Part shown: positions 14,296-24,150 of the stretch, in pieces
Layout of the letters: each line of letters begins with the position of its first letter
Numbering within the stretch: position 1 is the first letter of the stretch
Assembly: GCA_003211135.1 (NCBI GenBank)
Contig: QCTN01000013.1
Location: 1-37,939, forward strand
Direction of reading: 5' to 3'
Length of the DNA: 37,939 bases
From: Prochlorococcus sp. AG-673-L20
GTDB lineage: Bacteria > Cyanobacteriota > Cyanobacteriia > PCC-6307 > Cyanobiaceae
Translations under genes and position numbers: made by a program
Notes under the pieces: generated by a model
What the model saw: only the letters and a program-made list of their open reading frames with translations
The model's database searches: none
Told to the model about the DNA's origin: nothing

Positions 14296-15219
14296 TTAGC
14301 TAATACTATCAACTAGTCCATTTTGGATTCCTGCTTTCCTAAGCTTTCTCAAGGCTCTTTGTACAACTTGTCTGCAATATTCTCTACTACAACTCATATG
14401 TCTTGCAACTTCAGCTAAAGTTCTCCATTCATTTGAACCATCTAAACCGAATCTAAGGCTTACAATCTTTCTTTCTTTTTCAGTAAGATTTGCCTTATCT
14501 AATAATGTCCAGGCAGAGGCTGTCCTCTCAGCTAGTTCTGCTAATTCCATAGGAGGCGTTTGATCACTTGGCAGAATATCAACAAGTTCAGATGGGTCGG
14601 ACTTAGATTTTACAGTACCTTGAAGACTAACTGTTATACTTCTCAACTCGCAAGATAGAAGTTCATCTATCTCCTCTTTAGTAATTTTCAGCTCATTAGC
14701 TAACTCAATGCTAGTTGGAGGAAAACCTTTAAGTTGCATTAGCTTTGATTTTGCTGCTCGTAATTTAGTAAGCTTTTCATTAATGTTTACTGGTATTCTT
14801 ATTGTTCTACTTTGCGTTGAGAGTGCTCTATTTAATCCCTGCCTTATCCACCAATAGGCATATGTAGAAAATCTATGCCCTCTTGAAGGATCATATTTCT
14901 CTACAGCTCGAGTAAGACCAAGAGTACCTTCTTGAATTAAATCTAATAATTCTAAACCTTTTCCCTGATATCTTTTTGAAAGATTAACTACTAATCTTAG
15001 ATTAGCTGTAATCATTTCGTTCTTTGCTTTTTCCCCAATTTTTATTTTCTTTTTTTCCTCTTCGGAATATTCACAATCGGGACCTTTACCACCGGCTATT
15101 TGACATCTATTGATAAGTACAACCATTTCTTGGACTTTTCTTCCCATAGTGAGTTCTTTCTCTGGTGTCAAAAGTTGATGACGACCTATTTCTCCAAGAA
15201 AATCGCTCAATGAACTCAC
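14296..15219 (-). CDS. RNA polymerase sigma factor, group 2 (RpoD-like, cyanobacterial)
   Basis: This 307-residue protein is an alternative sigma-70 factor lacking region 1.1. Region 1.2 is at about 18-40. Region 2 spans about 68-138 with the -10-recognising TYAYWWIRQ at 119-127. Region 3 lies about 140-210, and region 4 at about 245-300 carries the -35 helix-turn-helix (LAEVARHMSCSREYCRQVVQRALRKL). The lengths and motifs match the non-essential group 2 sigma factors used by cyanobacteria for stress and diel control. Which paralogue this is cannot be decided. Its 136-bp upstream gap is AT-rich with no clear signal. It appears to head an operon with the DUF1232 and HTH genes. Confidence 0.9.
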   Translation of the reverse strand: MSSLSDFLGEIGRHQLLTPEKELTMGRKVQEMVVLINRCQIAGGKGPDCEYSEEEKKKIKIGEKAKNEMITANLRLVVNLSKRYQGKGLELLDLIQEGTLGLTRAVEKYDPSRGHRFSTYAYWWIRQGLNRALSTQSRTIRIPVNINEKLTKLRAAKSKLMQLKGFPPTSIELANELKITKEEIDELLSCELRSITVSLQGTVKSKSDPSELVDILPSDQTPPMELAELAERTASAWTLLDKANLTEKERKIVSLRFGLDGSNEWRTLAEVARHMSCSREYCRQVVQRALRKLRKAGIQNGLVDSIS

Positions 15220-15356
15220 GATTTACACCTTTTGCTTAATACATTTAACTTATAGTTAATTTCTTAATAAGCTATACATGTAATAATTAATTAATATTTG
15301 ATTAATAATTATTATTTAATAATTTGATTAATTTTATAGTTTCCAAATATATATAT

Positions 15357-16022
15357 TTAATTATTTTTTTTTCTTCTTGATTCAAGAATAGTAAGTACAT
15401 CTCTCCAATGAACTCCCTTATGCAGCAATGCAACTTGAAGATGATAAATTATATCGGAAGCTTCATTTGCGATTTCATTTTTGTCATTATCTTTGCAGGC
15501 CATAATAAATTCAGCAGTTTCTTCTCCCATTTTTTTTAAGATAGTATTACTACCTTTTGTTAACAAATGATTGGTATAACTTTTCTCTAGAGGATTAATT
15601 GATCTTTCATTAATAGTATCAAATAACTCTGAGCAAATATTAGAAAAAGGATTTATTTTCTTTGATTTTTTATTAATGGAATTATTATCGATTTCATTGA
15701 AAAAACAACTTTTTTCTCCAGTATGGCATGCCCCTGAGCCATTCTGTTCTATTAAAATCACAAGTGCATCATTATCGCAATCAAATCTAATTTCTTTAAG
15801 AAATTGGGTACTGCCGCTCGTTGCTCCTTTTCTCCATATCTCGGATCTAGATCGACTCCAGTAATGTACATTTCTTGTTTCGAGTGTTTTATTTAAAGAT
15901 TCTTTATTCATCCAAGCCAACATAAGAATGGATCCGTCTAGCCAATCTTGTGCTATTGCAGGGATTAGTCCATTATTATCAAAACGAAGTTCTTCTATGG
16001 AAAAATTTGTTAAATAAGCCAT
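15357..16022 (-). CDS. hisIE: Bifunctional phosphoribosyl-AMP cyclohydrolase / phosphoribosyl-ATP pyrophosphohydrolase
   Basis: This protein fuses two consecutive histidine-pathway steps. The HisI half (1-110) has WRKGATSGSTQ near 63-73, DCDNDA at 81-86 and Cys99/Cys106 of the zinc site. The HisE half (about 130-221) has the MazG-like acidic metal motifs EETAE at 167-171 and NEASD at 186-190. Between them is a Ser/Asn/Lys linker (about 110-130). The length of 221 is usual for the fused form in cyanobacteria. It diverges from the PTPS-family gene with a 63-bp gap. No his-operon partners are near, as typical for cyanobacteria with scattered his genes. Confidence 0.95.
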   Translation of the reverse strand: MAYLTNFSIEELRFDNNGLIPAIAQDWLDGSILMLAWMNKESLNKTLETRNVHYWSRSRSEIWRKGATSGSTQFLKEIRFDCDNDALVILIEQNGSGACHTGEKSCFFNEIDNNSINKKSKKINPFSNICSELFDTINERSINPLEKSYTNHLLTKGSNTILKKMGEETAEFIMACKDNDKNEIANEASDIIYHLQVALLHKGVHWRDVLTILESRRKKNN

Positions 16023-16085
16023 TATATTTAATGTGTTAGACCTCTTACTCTTTGTTTTACTAAAGTTTATCTTATCAGTTTATTA

Positions 16086-16550
16086 ATGGATATTCATTCA
16101 TCTCAATTTTCTTGCAGCAAAAGTTATGAGGATTTTCCCTGCTCTCATAGGCAATGGCGCCATGATGGACATTGTAGATTTGTTCATGGTTATTCAAGGA
16201 CATTTACCTTTTGGTTCGCTGCGAAAGAATTGGATAAAAATGGATTTGTTGTTGATTTTTCTGGTTTGAAACCTCTTGAGAAAAGGCTTAAAGAACAGTT
16301 TGATCATACATTTCTTGTAAATAGTGATGATCCTTTATTAAATTACTGGAGGAAATTACATGATTTAGATGCTTTAAATTTGAAGATTATGGATAATGTT
16401 GGAATGGAATTTTCTTCTGAAATGATTTGGCAATGGGCTAATGAATACTTGAAGGATAATGATAAAGGAAGAACATGCTGCTGGAAAGCTGAATCAAAAG
16501 AAAACAAATCAAATTCTGCTAGTTATGAAAGATTCCCAGAATGGTTTTAA
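16086..16550 (+). CDS. 6-pyruvoyl-tetrahydropterin synthase / QueD family protein
   Basis: This 154-residue T-fold protein has the family's zinc region, compressed as CSHRQWRHDGHC at 19-30 and FVHGY at 32-36. The candidate catalytic Cys30 is three residues before His34 as in E. coli QueD, and an Asp-His pair in FDHTF matches the catalytic dyad. A conserved Glu in SSEMIW fits the substrate anchor. The third zinc His of the standard HGH motif is Tyr36 here. It may make carboxytetrahydropterin for queuosine-type chemistry or another pterin. Related marine sequences with HGY are known to me in outline only. No queC/queE partner is in the window. Confidence 0.75.
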   Translation: MDIHSSQFSCSKSYEDFPCSHRQWRHDGHCRFVHGYSRTFTFWFAAKELDKNGFVVDFSGLKPLEKRLKEQFDHTFLVNSDDPLLNYWRKLHDLDALNLKIMDNVGMEFSSEMIWQWANEYLKDNDKGRTCCWKAESKENKSNSASYERFPEWF

Positions 16551-16603
16551 GATTTATTTAAAAGTTTATAAACAAATTTAAAAACAATACTTTGATCAGA
16601 ATT

Positions 16604-19186
16604 TCAATCTACAAATATGTATCCATCTTTAATAGAAATATAAACCTCTTTTTTATTTAAGTAATTATTATTGAGAATATTATTTGCAATTTTTGTCTCA
16701 ATTTCTTTTTGAATAATTCTTTTTAATGGTCTAGCTCCATAACTATTATCAAAACTATTTCTGACTAGATGGTCAATGGCCTCATCTGTAATTTGAAAGT
16801 TTAAATCTTTTTTAATGAGCCTATTTTCTAGTTTTTTAAGTTGTATTTTAGCTATATCTTTTAATTCATTTAATTCCAAATTTTGAAATATTATTATTTC
16901 ATCTAGTCGGTTTAAGAATTCTGGTTTAAAAAATTTCTTCAATTCAAAATTCACAATATTTTTAATTTCATTTTTATCTTCGTTTCTAATAGATAAATCA
17001 TTTATAGATTGACCTCCTAAATTACTTGTAAGAACAATTATTGAATTTTTAAAACTAATTGTTCTTCCTTGCCCATCGGTAATAATCCCATCATCAAGAA
17101 CTTGTAATAAGACATCTAAAACATCTTTGTGGGCTTTTTCTATTTCATCTAGGAGTATAAGAGAGTAAGGATTTTTCCTCACGGCTTCGGTTAATTGGCC
17201 TCCTGATTCAAAACCTAGATACCCTGGAGGGGCACCAATAATTTTGCTTACAGAATACTTTTCCATATATTCAGACATGTCTAGTCTAATGATTGATGAA
17301 TTCGAGTCAAATATTGTTTTGGCTATTACTTTGCTTAGTTCAGTCTTTCCTACTCCTGTGGGCCCTAAAAATAAGAAACTAGCTATTGGCCTATTGGGAT
17401 CATTTAGTCCTGTCCTTGATCTCTTAATTGAATCTGAAACAGCACAGATAGCATTATTCTGACCAATAATTTTTTCTTTCAGAGTTAATTCTAGTTTCAA
17501 AAGTTTTTCTTTTTCAGATTGGTTTAAATTATTTACTGGAATAGAGGTCCACTTCGAGACGACTTCCGCGATATCATCAAAATTAACTTCTTGCCTTAAA
17601 AGATTCTTTTCACCATTTTTAAAAGAATCTACTAACTGTTCACTTTTTATCTTTAATATTTTTTGTAAAGAAGTTAAGGTTCCAAATTCTAACTCTGCTG
17701 CTTTATTGAGATCAAAACTTCTTTTGGCTTGTTCAATTTTTAATTGAGTAGATTCAATTTCTTCTTTTAAATTACTAATCTCATCAATTTCCTCTTTCTC
17801 CTTTCTCCATTGATTATTTAATTCAGATTGCCTAACCTTAAGATCTTGGAGCTCATTATTAATTCTTTTTAGCCTTTCTAAAGAAAAGTCATCTGATTCC
17901 CTTTTTAAGGATAAATTCTCCATTTCTAGTTGTAAAACTTTTCTATCAATCTCATCAATTTCTTCTGGTTTGGATGTTATTACCATATTTAATCTTGAAG
18001 CAGCTTCATCAATTAAATCGATTGCTTTGTCTGGTAGAAATCTATCATTTATATATCTCTCACTTAAGCTGGCAGCTGCAACAAGAGCATTATCCGAAAT
18101 TCTCACACTATGATGAACCTCATACTTTTCTCTTAGCCCTCTAAGTATTGAAATCGTATCATCTACTGAAGGAGCGTTAATTTTTATTTTCTGAAATCTC
18201 CTTTCAAGCGCAGGATCTTTTTCAATATTTTGTTTATGCTCATTAATTGTCGTAGCACCTATACATCTTAATTCCCCCCTAGCAAGCATTGGTTTTAAAA
18301 GGTTACTGGCATCTAAAGATCCTCCACTTGCTCCTGCTCCAACAACTGTATGAATTTCATCTATAAAAAGAATAATCTTACCTTCAGAACTTTTAACTTT
18401 TTTTAAAACATTTTTAATTCTTTCTTCAAATTCACCACGGTATTTAGCTCCAGCTATTAATGAACCCATATCAATTGATATTAATTGCCTATTATTTAAT
18501 GAAGACGGAACATCTCCATTGACGATTCGCTGCGCTAAACCTTCTACTATTGCAGTTTTACCTACTCCAGGTTCTCCTATTAGAACAGGATTGTTTTTTG
18601 TTCTTCTGCTTAATATTTGGATCGTTCTTCTGATTTCTTCATCTCTGCCAATAACAGGGTCAAGGATGCCGTCCCTGGCTGATTTTGTGAGATCAATACC
18701 GCATTTATCTAAAGTTTCATTTGAACTTTCAAAATTATCATTTATTTTGGGTTCAGATTTCATTTCATTTAAAAGTTTTAAAAATTCTGGGATTTTTTTT
18801 GTATTTAAAACTAATTCACCACAACTTTTATCATAAGATAAACCGTAAAGTATATGTTCTGTTGATATCACTACATCATTAAGCGAAACTCTAAAATTAT
18901 TTGCTTTTATGAAAATTTTTTCTGTGGTTTCACCAATAAATAAAGTTTTTTGCTTATTCTTCATTTTTGCTTTTGCATTCAATAAAGAAGTTAACTTTGT
19001 TTCTATCTTTCTAATATTTACACGATTTTTTTTTAGTATTTTAGAGGTGAAAATATCTTGTTTTATTAGTGCAAGCAATATATTTTCTGAATCGACATTT
19101 TGCTGAAAATTATTATGTGCAATTTCCTTTGATAAAATAAAAATATCCCAAGCAGAATTTGAGAATTCACTTGGGACAAATTTCAT
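16604..19186 (-). CDS. clpB: ATP-dependent disaggregase ClpB (Hsp100)
   Basis: ClpB is a hexameric AAA+ unfoldase that rescues aggregated proteins with DnaK. The 860-residue protein has an N-domain (1-150) that is noticeably divergent from canonical ClpB. The first AAA+ domain has Walker A GEPGVGKT at 204-211, a coiled-coil M-domain spans about 395-520, and the second AAA+ domain has GPTGVGKT near 603-610 plus the Asp-Glu-Ile-Glu Walker B. The M-domain and the absence of a ClpP-binding loop signature separate it from ClpA/ClpC. It may be the ClpB2-like paralogue, because the N-domain is diverged. It is on the same strand as petE, 76 bp downstream of it. Confidence 0.9.
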   Translation of the reverse strand: MKFVPSEFSNSAWDIFILSKEIAHNNFQQNVDSENILLALIKQDIFTSKILKKNRVNIRKIETKLTSLLNAKAKMKNKQKTLFIGETTEKIFIKANNFRVSLNDVVISTEHILYGLSYDKSCGELVLNTKKIPEFLKLLNEMKSEPKINDNFESSNETLDKCGIDLTKSARDGILDPVIGRDEEIRRTIQILSRRTKNNPVLIGEPGVGKTAIVEGLAQRIVNGDVPSSLNNRQLISIDMGSLIAGAKYRGEFEERIKNVLKKVKSSEGKIILFIDEIHTVVGAGASGGSLDASNLLKPMLARGELRCIGATTINEHKQNIEKDPALERRFQKIKINAPSVDDTISILRGLREKYEVHHSVRISDNALVAAASLSERYINDRFLPDKAIDLIDEAASRLNMVITSKPEEIDEIDRKVLQLEMENLSLKRESDDFSLERLKRINNELQDLKVRQSELNNQWRKEKEEIDEISNLKEEIESTQLKIEQAKRSFDLNKAAELEFGTLTSLQKILKIKSEQLVDSFKNGEKNLLRQEVNFDDIAEVVSKWTSIPVNNLNQSEKEKLLKLELTLKEKIIGQNNAICAVSDSIKRSRTGLNDPNRPIASFLFLGPTGVGKTELSKVIAKTIFDSNSSIIRLDMSEYMEKYSVSKIIGAPPGYLGFESGGQLTEAVRKNPYSLILLDEIEKAHKDVLDVLLQVLDDGIITDGQGRTISFKNSIIVLTSNLGGQSINDLSIRNEDKNEIKNIVNFELKKFFKPEFLNRLDEIIIFQNLELNELKDIAKIQLKKLENRLIKKDLNFQITDEAIDHLVRNSFDNSYGARPLKRIIQKEIETKIANNILNNNYLNKKEVYISIKDGYIFVD

Positions 19187-19262
19187 TGAAGCCGATGTAA
19201 TTAATTTAATTGATTAAATAATCTCAATATTTAGTAAATATTTTTTCAATTAATTAAAAAAT

Positions 19263-19613
19263 TTATTCAACGATAACTTTACCTACCATCCCTGCACCTC
19301 TGTGAGGCTCACAATAGTAGTCAAAAGTTCCTGCTGTATCGAATGTTTCTTCCCAAGATTCACCAGGAGCGAAGGCTAGATCAGCATGACTTAATTCCTC
19401 ATGGCCATCAAAAACAGCATTATGAGGAGCTAATTTATTATTGATGAATTTAACAGTATCACCTGTACTGATAGTTACAGAACTTGGTTCAAAAGCTAAC
19501 ATTCCAGCGTCAGTACCAAGCTTAACTTCAACAGTTTTAGCAGAAACAGAAGAAATTCCTAGGCCCAGGGTTAAAACTATTGCAAAAAAACCTGCAAAGA
19601 TTGAACGTAACAT
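19263..19613 (-). CDS. petE: Plastocyanin precursor
   Basis: Plastocyanin carries electrons from cytochrome b6f to photosystem I in the thylakoid lumen. The 116-residue precursor has a signal peptide of about 25 residues, with a hydrophobic core followed by the cleavage site SVSA-K. The type 1 copper ligands are all present: His64 (APHNAV), Cys101 and His104 in CEPH, and Met109 in GAGMVG. The mature length of about 91 residues is slightly short but usual for marine picocyanobacteria. It is a single gene with clpB downstream. Confidence 0.96.
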   Translation of the reverse strand: MLRSIFAGFFAIVLTLGLGISSVSAKTVEVKLGTDAGMLAFEPSSVTISTGDTVKFINNKLAPHNAVFDGHEELSHADLAFAPGESWEETFDTAGTFDYYCEPHRGAGMVGKVIVE

Positions 19614-19628
19614 AATTTAAATATACTA

Positions 19629-19634
19629 TTTATA
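19629..19634 (-). promoter_or_regulatory. Candidate -10 for petE
   Basis: Reads TATAAA on the minus strand, 15 bases before the petE ATG, in the 58-bp gap to the epimerase gene. No Shine-Dalgarno is visible and the leader would be about 10 nt. Pattern match only. Confidence 0.28.
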
Positions 19635-19671
19635 CATATTACAAGGTTTTTGGAACTAAATCGCGAGAAGT

Positions 19672-20655
19672 TTAATTGATATTACAACCTGGTAACTTTG
19701 CTAACCTTAAAACATCTTGCAGGTTTCTAGCATAACTTTTTAAATTTAATTTCTCAGGATTCGTTATGGGTACATGGTTAAAGTCATATTTTTTTATGCT
19801 GAAGTTATCCCAAGGAGTCATTTGAATAGGAAGCACTCTTAATAATATTTTCATTATTGTTTTTGTTAAGGGGATGGAAAAATATCTATTCATTCCGTTT
19901 CTCTTTAAAAGGATATTTATCGCATCATTAATTGAAATAAAGTTTTGACCTAATACAAATTTTTTGAACCCTTTGTAATTTTCTTGTTTATGATTTTTAA
20001 TTAGAAACCCACAAATTTGTGCAATATCATTGGCATGTATAAAGTGAAACTTTGAGTCAAGTTTTAGAAATCTTGCCAACCAAAGCCATTTATTTATTTC
20101 TTTCAATCCGCTTGTTAAATAGCTTACGGGATACTTACTTTTTTTATTAAGAGTCCCTCCAAAAACTAATGTAGGAAAAACTGCGAATGTTTTTTCTGCA
20201 AATGAGCTCTCCTTAAGTCTTTCAAAACACTTATATTTTGTTTGAATATATTCTGTTCCATAAGTTAAAGATTCCCTCATTAATTCACATTGTTTGTTGA
20301 GTATGCTGGCTGTTGAAAAATAAATTATTTTCTCTAACTTATCTTTTTCAAGCATTCCTAGTAACTCTTCGAACGCTTTTATGTTTACATCATAGGCTCT
20401 TTTTGGATCACCCCAAGCTGTTGCAGTGTGGATCAGAAAATTTACCTGACTAATTTCTTTACTAAATCTATTGCATTCTCTGATATCACATATAAGCAAT
20501 TTAATCCGCTTGTTCTTCTGTATAGCAAGCGGTAGATTATTTTTATCTCTTACCATGAGATAAAGCCTAAATCGAGTGTTTTTTAAAAACCAATCAATCA
20601 AGTATTGACCAACACATCCATTAGAACCTGTTATTAATAAGTTTTTAATTGCCAA
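19672..20655 (-). CDS. NAD-dependent epimerase/dehydratase (extended SDR)
   Basis: This 327-residue Rossmann-fold protein has the extended-SDR nucleotide motif GSNGCVG at 10-16. The catalytic triad is visible as Ser114/Ser117 in FSTAS and YIQTK at 136-140 (Tyr136, Lys140). These mark a nucleoside-sugar epimerase or related reductase, with substrate unknown. It starts eight bases after the hemE stop on the same strand, so it is co-transcribed with hemE. The neighbour gives no metabolic clue. It could equally act on a quinone or hydroxysteroid-like substrate. Confidence 0.75.
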   Translation of the reverse strand: MAIKNLLITGSNGCVGQYLIDWFLKNTRFRLYLMVRDKNNLPLAIQKNKRIKLLICDIRECNRFSKEISQVNFLIHTATAWGDPKRAYDVNIKAFEELLGMLEKDKLEKIIYFSTASILNKQCELMRESLTYGTEYIQTKYKCFERLKESSFAEKTFAVFPTLVFGGTLNKKSKYPVSYLTSGLKEINKWLWLARFLKLDSKFHFIHANDIAQICGFLIKNHKQENYKGFKKFVLGQNFISINDAINILLKRNGMNRYFSIPLTKTIMKILLRVLPIQMTPWDNFSIKKYDFNHVPITNPEKLNLKSYARNLQDVLRLAKLPGCNIN

Positions 20656-20663
20656 AATATAAA

Positions 20664-21704
20664 TTAATAAGTTAGTTTTTTGCCATGTTCAAAAAATATT
20701 TGAGCATTTTCTTCTGGTGTGCCTGGTAAAATTCCATGACCTAAATTAAGAATATATTTTCTCTCTTGTACTTTATTGAAAGTATTATCGATTCTCTCTT
20801 TTATTGAATCTTTATTCCCAAATAATATACCTGGATCAACATTCCCCTGTATACCAATTCCTGTAGGGATTCTCTTGCAAGCCTCCTCAATATCTACAGT
20901 CCAGTCTAGTGAAATTATATCTACACCAGTTTTAGCCATTCTTTCTAATACCCCAGCACTTCCCGATATATACAATATAATCGGAGTGTTTGGGAATTCT
21001 TCTTTAACGATCTCAACAACTTTTTTTTGATAAGGGCCAGCAAAAATATCATAGTCTTGAGGACTTAATTGTCCTGCCCAAGAGTCAAAAATTTGTACAA
21101 CTTGAGCGCCAGATTTTATTTGATACTTTAAATACTCTCCAATGGATTTTGCAAAGTGATCAAGAAGTTTGTGAAGTAAATCAGGTTCTTTAAAAGCCAT
21201 TGACTTTATTAAAGAATAGTTTTTACTACTTTTCCCTTCAACGACATATGCAGCCAAAGTCCAAGGTGCTCCAACAAAGCCAAGAACGGTTGCTTCATTT
21301 TTTACATCTTTTTTTAATGATGAAAGGACTTCTCCCACAAAACTTAAACTTTCGTTCGGAATTAATTCTTTTAAATTTTCTATTTGGTGAATATTTCTTA
21401 TGGGATTCTCTATTATTGGACCCTTACTTTCTATTATTTCAAAGTTGATTCCCATTCCAGGAAGAGGGGTAAGTATATCTGAAAAAAGAATTACACCATC
21501 TGGCTTGAATGCCTTAAAAGGTTGCATTGAAATTTCATAAGAGAGTTCTGGGTTTTCAGATCTTTCCCTAAAGCTTGGGTAGCGCTCTCTTAAATCTCTA
21601 TAAATCTTCATATATCTGCCTGCTTGTCTCATCATCCATACAGGAGGCCTATTAACTTTCTTTCCTAAGGCAGCAGATAGTAAAAGTGGTAAATTCTCAC
21701 CCAT
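20664..21704 (-). CDS. hemE: Uroporphyrinogen decarboxylase
   Basis: HemE converts uroporphyrinogen III to coproporphyrinogen III on the path to chlorophyll and heme. The 346-residue protein begins with the family's [14 protein letters not shown] block at 19-32. Substrate-binding Arg26 and Arg30 are in it, with Asp76 in FSDILTP and the conserved GAPWT and GHGILPGT near the ends. Length and motifs are standard and no residue is missing. It lies in a long minus-strand series below glgB (128-bp gap), and the SDR gene follows directly. Confidence 0.96.
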   Translation of the reverse strand: MGENLPLLLSAALGKKVNRPPVWMMRQAGRYMKIYRDLRERYPSFRERSENPELSYEISMQPFKAFKPDGVILFSDILTPLPGMGINFEIIESKGPIIENPIRNIHQIENLKELIPNESLSFVGEVLSSLKKDVKNEATVLGFVGAPWTLAAYVVEGKSSKNYSLIKSMAFKEPDLLHKLLDHFAKSIGEYLKYQIKSGAQVVQIFDSWAGQLSPQDYDIFAGPYQKKVVEIVKEEFPNTPIILYISGSAGVLERMAKTGVDIISLDWTVDIEEACKRIPTGIGIQGNVDPGILFGNKDSIKERIDNTFNKVQERKYILNLGHGILPGTPEENAQIFFEHGKKLTY

Positions 21705-21832
21705 TTTTTGAGTTCAATATGATTTTTTTAAAAAATTAAAAATCTTTAACCTAAAAATTTTACAACGTGGAGCAGGTTAAAATCAGTATGTGAAGAATTA
21801 AATGAAATTGACTTATAAATAAAACTTTATTA

Positions 21833-24094
21833 TTACTTTAATTGATGCTTAAAGATACTTACACTTAGCGGTGGCAAAACAATTTCAAGAGCATTTTCAT
21901 AATTATGAATATTATATTTTAAAGTTTCCTTACCTCCCATATTCCCTTTGTTACTGCCGCCATATTTAGAACCGTCTGAATTGAATATCTCTTTATAGAA
22001 GCCCTCTAAAGGAACACCTATTTTATAGGACCCATGAAAGTTAGGGGTAAAGTTTGCAACAACTACAAGCCATTCATTACTCTCATTTTCCCTTCTCATA
22101 AAACTGATAACTGAATTGGAGGTGTCATCGCAATCTATCCATTGGAATCCATAAGGATCAAAGTCATTTTTCCATAAAGAAGGCTCATTTTTATAAAGTT
22201 TATTTAAGTCATCAACCAAGTTTCTAATACCTTTATGGGGTTCAAATTCTAAAAGTTCCCATTGAAGATCATCCCAAACATTCCATTCTTGCCTTTGCCC
22301 AAATTCCATTCCCATAAAAATTGTCTTTTTACCAGGATGTGTCCACATGTAAGTTAATAAAGCCCTTGTATTCGCGAATTTTTTCCAATCATCTCCTGGC
22401 ATTTTGTGTAAAAGATGACTTTTTCCATGAACAACTTCATCGTGACTAAGGGCAAGCATAAAATTCTCGGTGTAATTATAAGTTATTGAAAAGGTCACAC
22501 TATTTTGATGAAATTGCCTAAACCAAGGATCTATTTCAAAATAATCGAGCATATCGTGCATCCACCCCATATTCCATTTTAAATTGAAACCTAGTCCACC
22601 TACATTTGTAGGTTCGGTAACCATTGGCCAAGTTGTGGATTCTTCAGCAATAGACAGTGCACCTGGAAAATGCTGAAAAAGTACATGATTTGCTTGCTGA
22701 AGAAATTTAACAGCTTCTAAATTTTCATTCCCACCATTTTCATTTTTAATCCATTCACCCTCAGGACGTAAATAGTCTCTATATAACATTGAAGCTACAG
22801 CATCTACTCTTATCCCATCAATATGGAATTCTTCAAACCAATAAATAAGGTTTGCTACTAAAAAATTCCTTACTTCATTTCTACTGTAGTTAAATATTAA
22901 AGTACCCCATTCTTTATGCTCTCCAATACGAGGATCACCATGTTCATAAAGATGACAACCATCAAAGAAAGCTAAACCATGCTTATCTTTTGGAAAATGG
23001 CCAGGAACCCAGTCGAGAATTACACCTATACCCTCCGCATGACATCTATTTATAAACTCTTTGAATTCATTAGGAGTGCCATATCTACTTGTCGGAGCGT
23101 ACCAACCTGTGACTTGATAGCCCCAGGAACCATCAAAAGGATGTTCCGAAATAGGCATTAATTCTATATGAGTAAATCCTCTTTCTTTGACGTATGGGAT
23201 AAGCTTTTCTGTTAACTCTGGATAAGTTAAAAACCTTGTCCCAGGTTTTAAATCTGCTGCAGGAACGGGAGATCTTGACTGTCCATTTTTTTCAATATAT
23301 TTATTCTCAATTGAATCGTGCATCCAACTTCCCAAATGCATCTCATAAACTGAAATAGGTTTATTAATTTGACTAGATGAATCCCTATTAGTTATCCAAG
23401 AACTATCTTCCCAATTAAAATCTTTAAGTTTAGATACTATTGAGCCATTTTGGGGTCTGATTTCATGAAGGAAACCATATGGATCTGCTTTTTCATAAAT
23501 ATGTCCTTGTTGAGTTCTGATTTCATATTTATAAGCATCCCCTTCTTTCATTGTTGGCATAAATAATTCCCAAATACCACCCAGCCTTTTTTGCATAGGA
23601 TGATGTCTCCCATCCCAAGAATTTATATCTCCGATTATTGAGATTGATTTTGCATTTGGTGCCCAAATACAGAACATTACCCCTTTTTGATTTGTCTCTT
23701 CATGGATGTGAGCCCCCATTTTTTCCCAAATATGATGGTGATTACCTTCAGCAAAAAGGTGTCTGTCTAATTCCCCCATCCATTCTTCCCTGTAAGCCCA
23801 AGGATCTTGCTGTGAATGAGAAACTCCTCCTCTTTGTACATTTATTTGATAATTATTTTTGGGGTCTTCGGGGAGTGTTACTTCAAACAGCCATTTATGA
23901 TTTAACGTAGTTGTTTTATATGTTTTATTTTTAAAAGTAATATTTACTTCATCTGCCTCAGGCATCCATACTCTTGTTACCCACATTCCATTAACGAAAT
24001 GGGGACCTAAAATATTTAATGGATTATCATTGCAACAATTTTCGAGGTTGAAAGCTTCTGATTTAATCCAGTCTGCTTGAATAGTTTCTTTCAT
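21833..24094 (-). CDS. glgB: 1,4-alpha-glucan branching enzyme
   Basis: This GH13 enzyme introduces alpha-1,6 branches into glycogen, the carbon store of this cell. The 753-residue protein has two N-terminal beta domains (about 1-100 and CBM48 at about 125-220), a catalytic barrel from about 250, and a C-terminal beta domain. The four GH13 regions are visible. DWVPGHF is at about 361-367. The block [15 protein letters not shown] contains nucleophile Asp431. AEESTTWP carries the acid Glu (484/485). LSHDEVVHG is the fourth. The N-terminal domain is that of the standard cyanobacterial GlgB. It lies 56 bases below the CocE-type gene. Confidence 0.96.
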   Translation of the reverse strand: MKETIQADWIKSEAFNLENCCNDNPLNILGPHFVNGMWVTRVWMPEADEVNITFKNKTYKTTTLNHKWLFEVTLPEDPKNNYQINVQRGGVSHSQQDPWAYREEWMGELDRHLFAEGNHHHIWEKMGAHIHEETNQKGVMFCIWAPNAKSISIIGDINSWDGRHHPMQKRLGGIWELFMPTMKEGDAYKYEIRTQQGHIYEKADPYGFLHEIRPQNGSIVSKLKDFNWEDSSWITNRDSSSQINKPISVYEMHLGSWMHDSIENKYIEKNGQSRSPVPAADLKPGTRFLTYPELTEKLIPYVKERGFTHIELMPISEHPFDGSWGYQVTGWYAPTSRYGTPNEFKEFINRCHAEGIGVILDWVPGHFPKDKHGLAFFDGCHLYEHGDPRIGEHKEWGTLIFNYSRNEVRNFLVANLIYWFEEFHIDGIRVDAVASMLYRDYLRPEGEWIKNENGGNENLEAVKFLQQANHVLFQHFPGALSIAEESTTWPMVTEPTNVGGLGFNLKWNMGWMHDMLDYFEIDPWFRQFHQNSVTFSITYNYTENFMLALSHDEVVHGKSHLLHKMPGDDWKKFANTRALLTYMWTHPGKKTIFMGMEFGQRQEWNVWDDLQWELLEFEPHKGIRNLVDDLNKLYKNEPSLWKNDFDPYGFQWIDCDDTSNSVISFMRRENESNEWLVVVANFTPNFHGSYKIGVPLEGFYKEIFNSDGSKYGGSNKGNMGGKETLKYNIHNYENALEIVLPPLSVSIFKHQLK

Positions 24095-24150
24095 GACTGG
24101 TAGCTGTTAAGGAATTAGTTTATCAAATTATCCACCAAATAAAAATAAAT

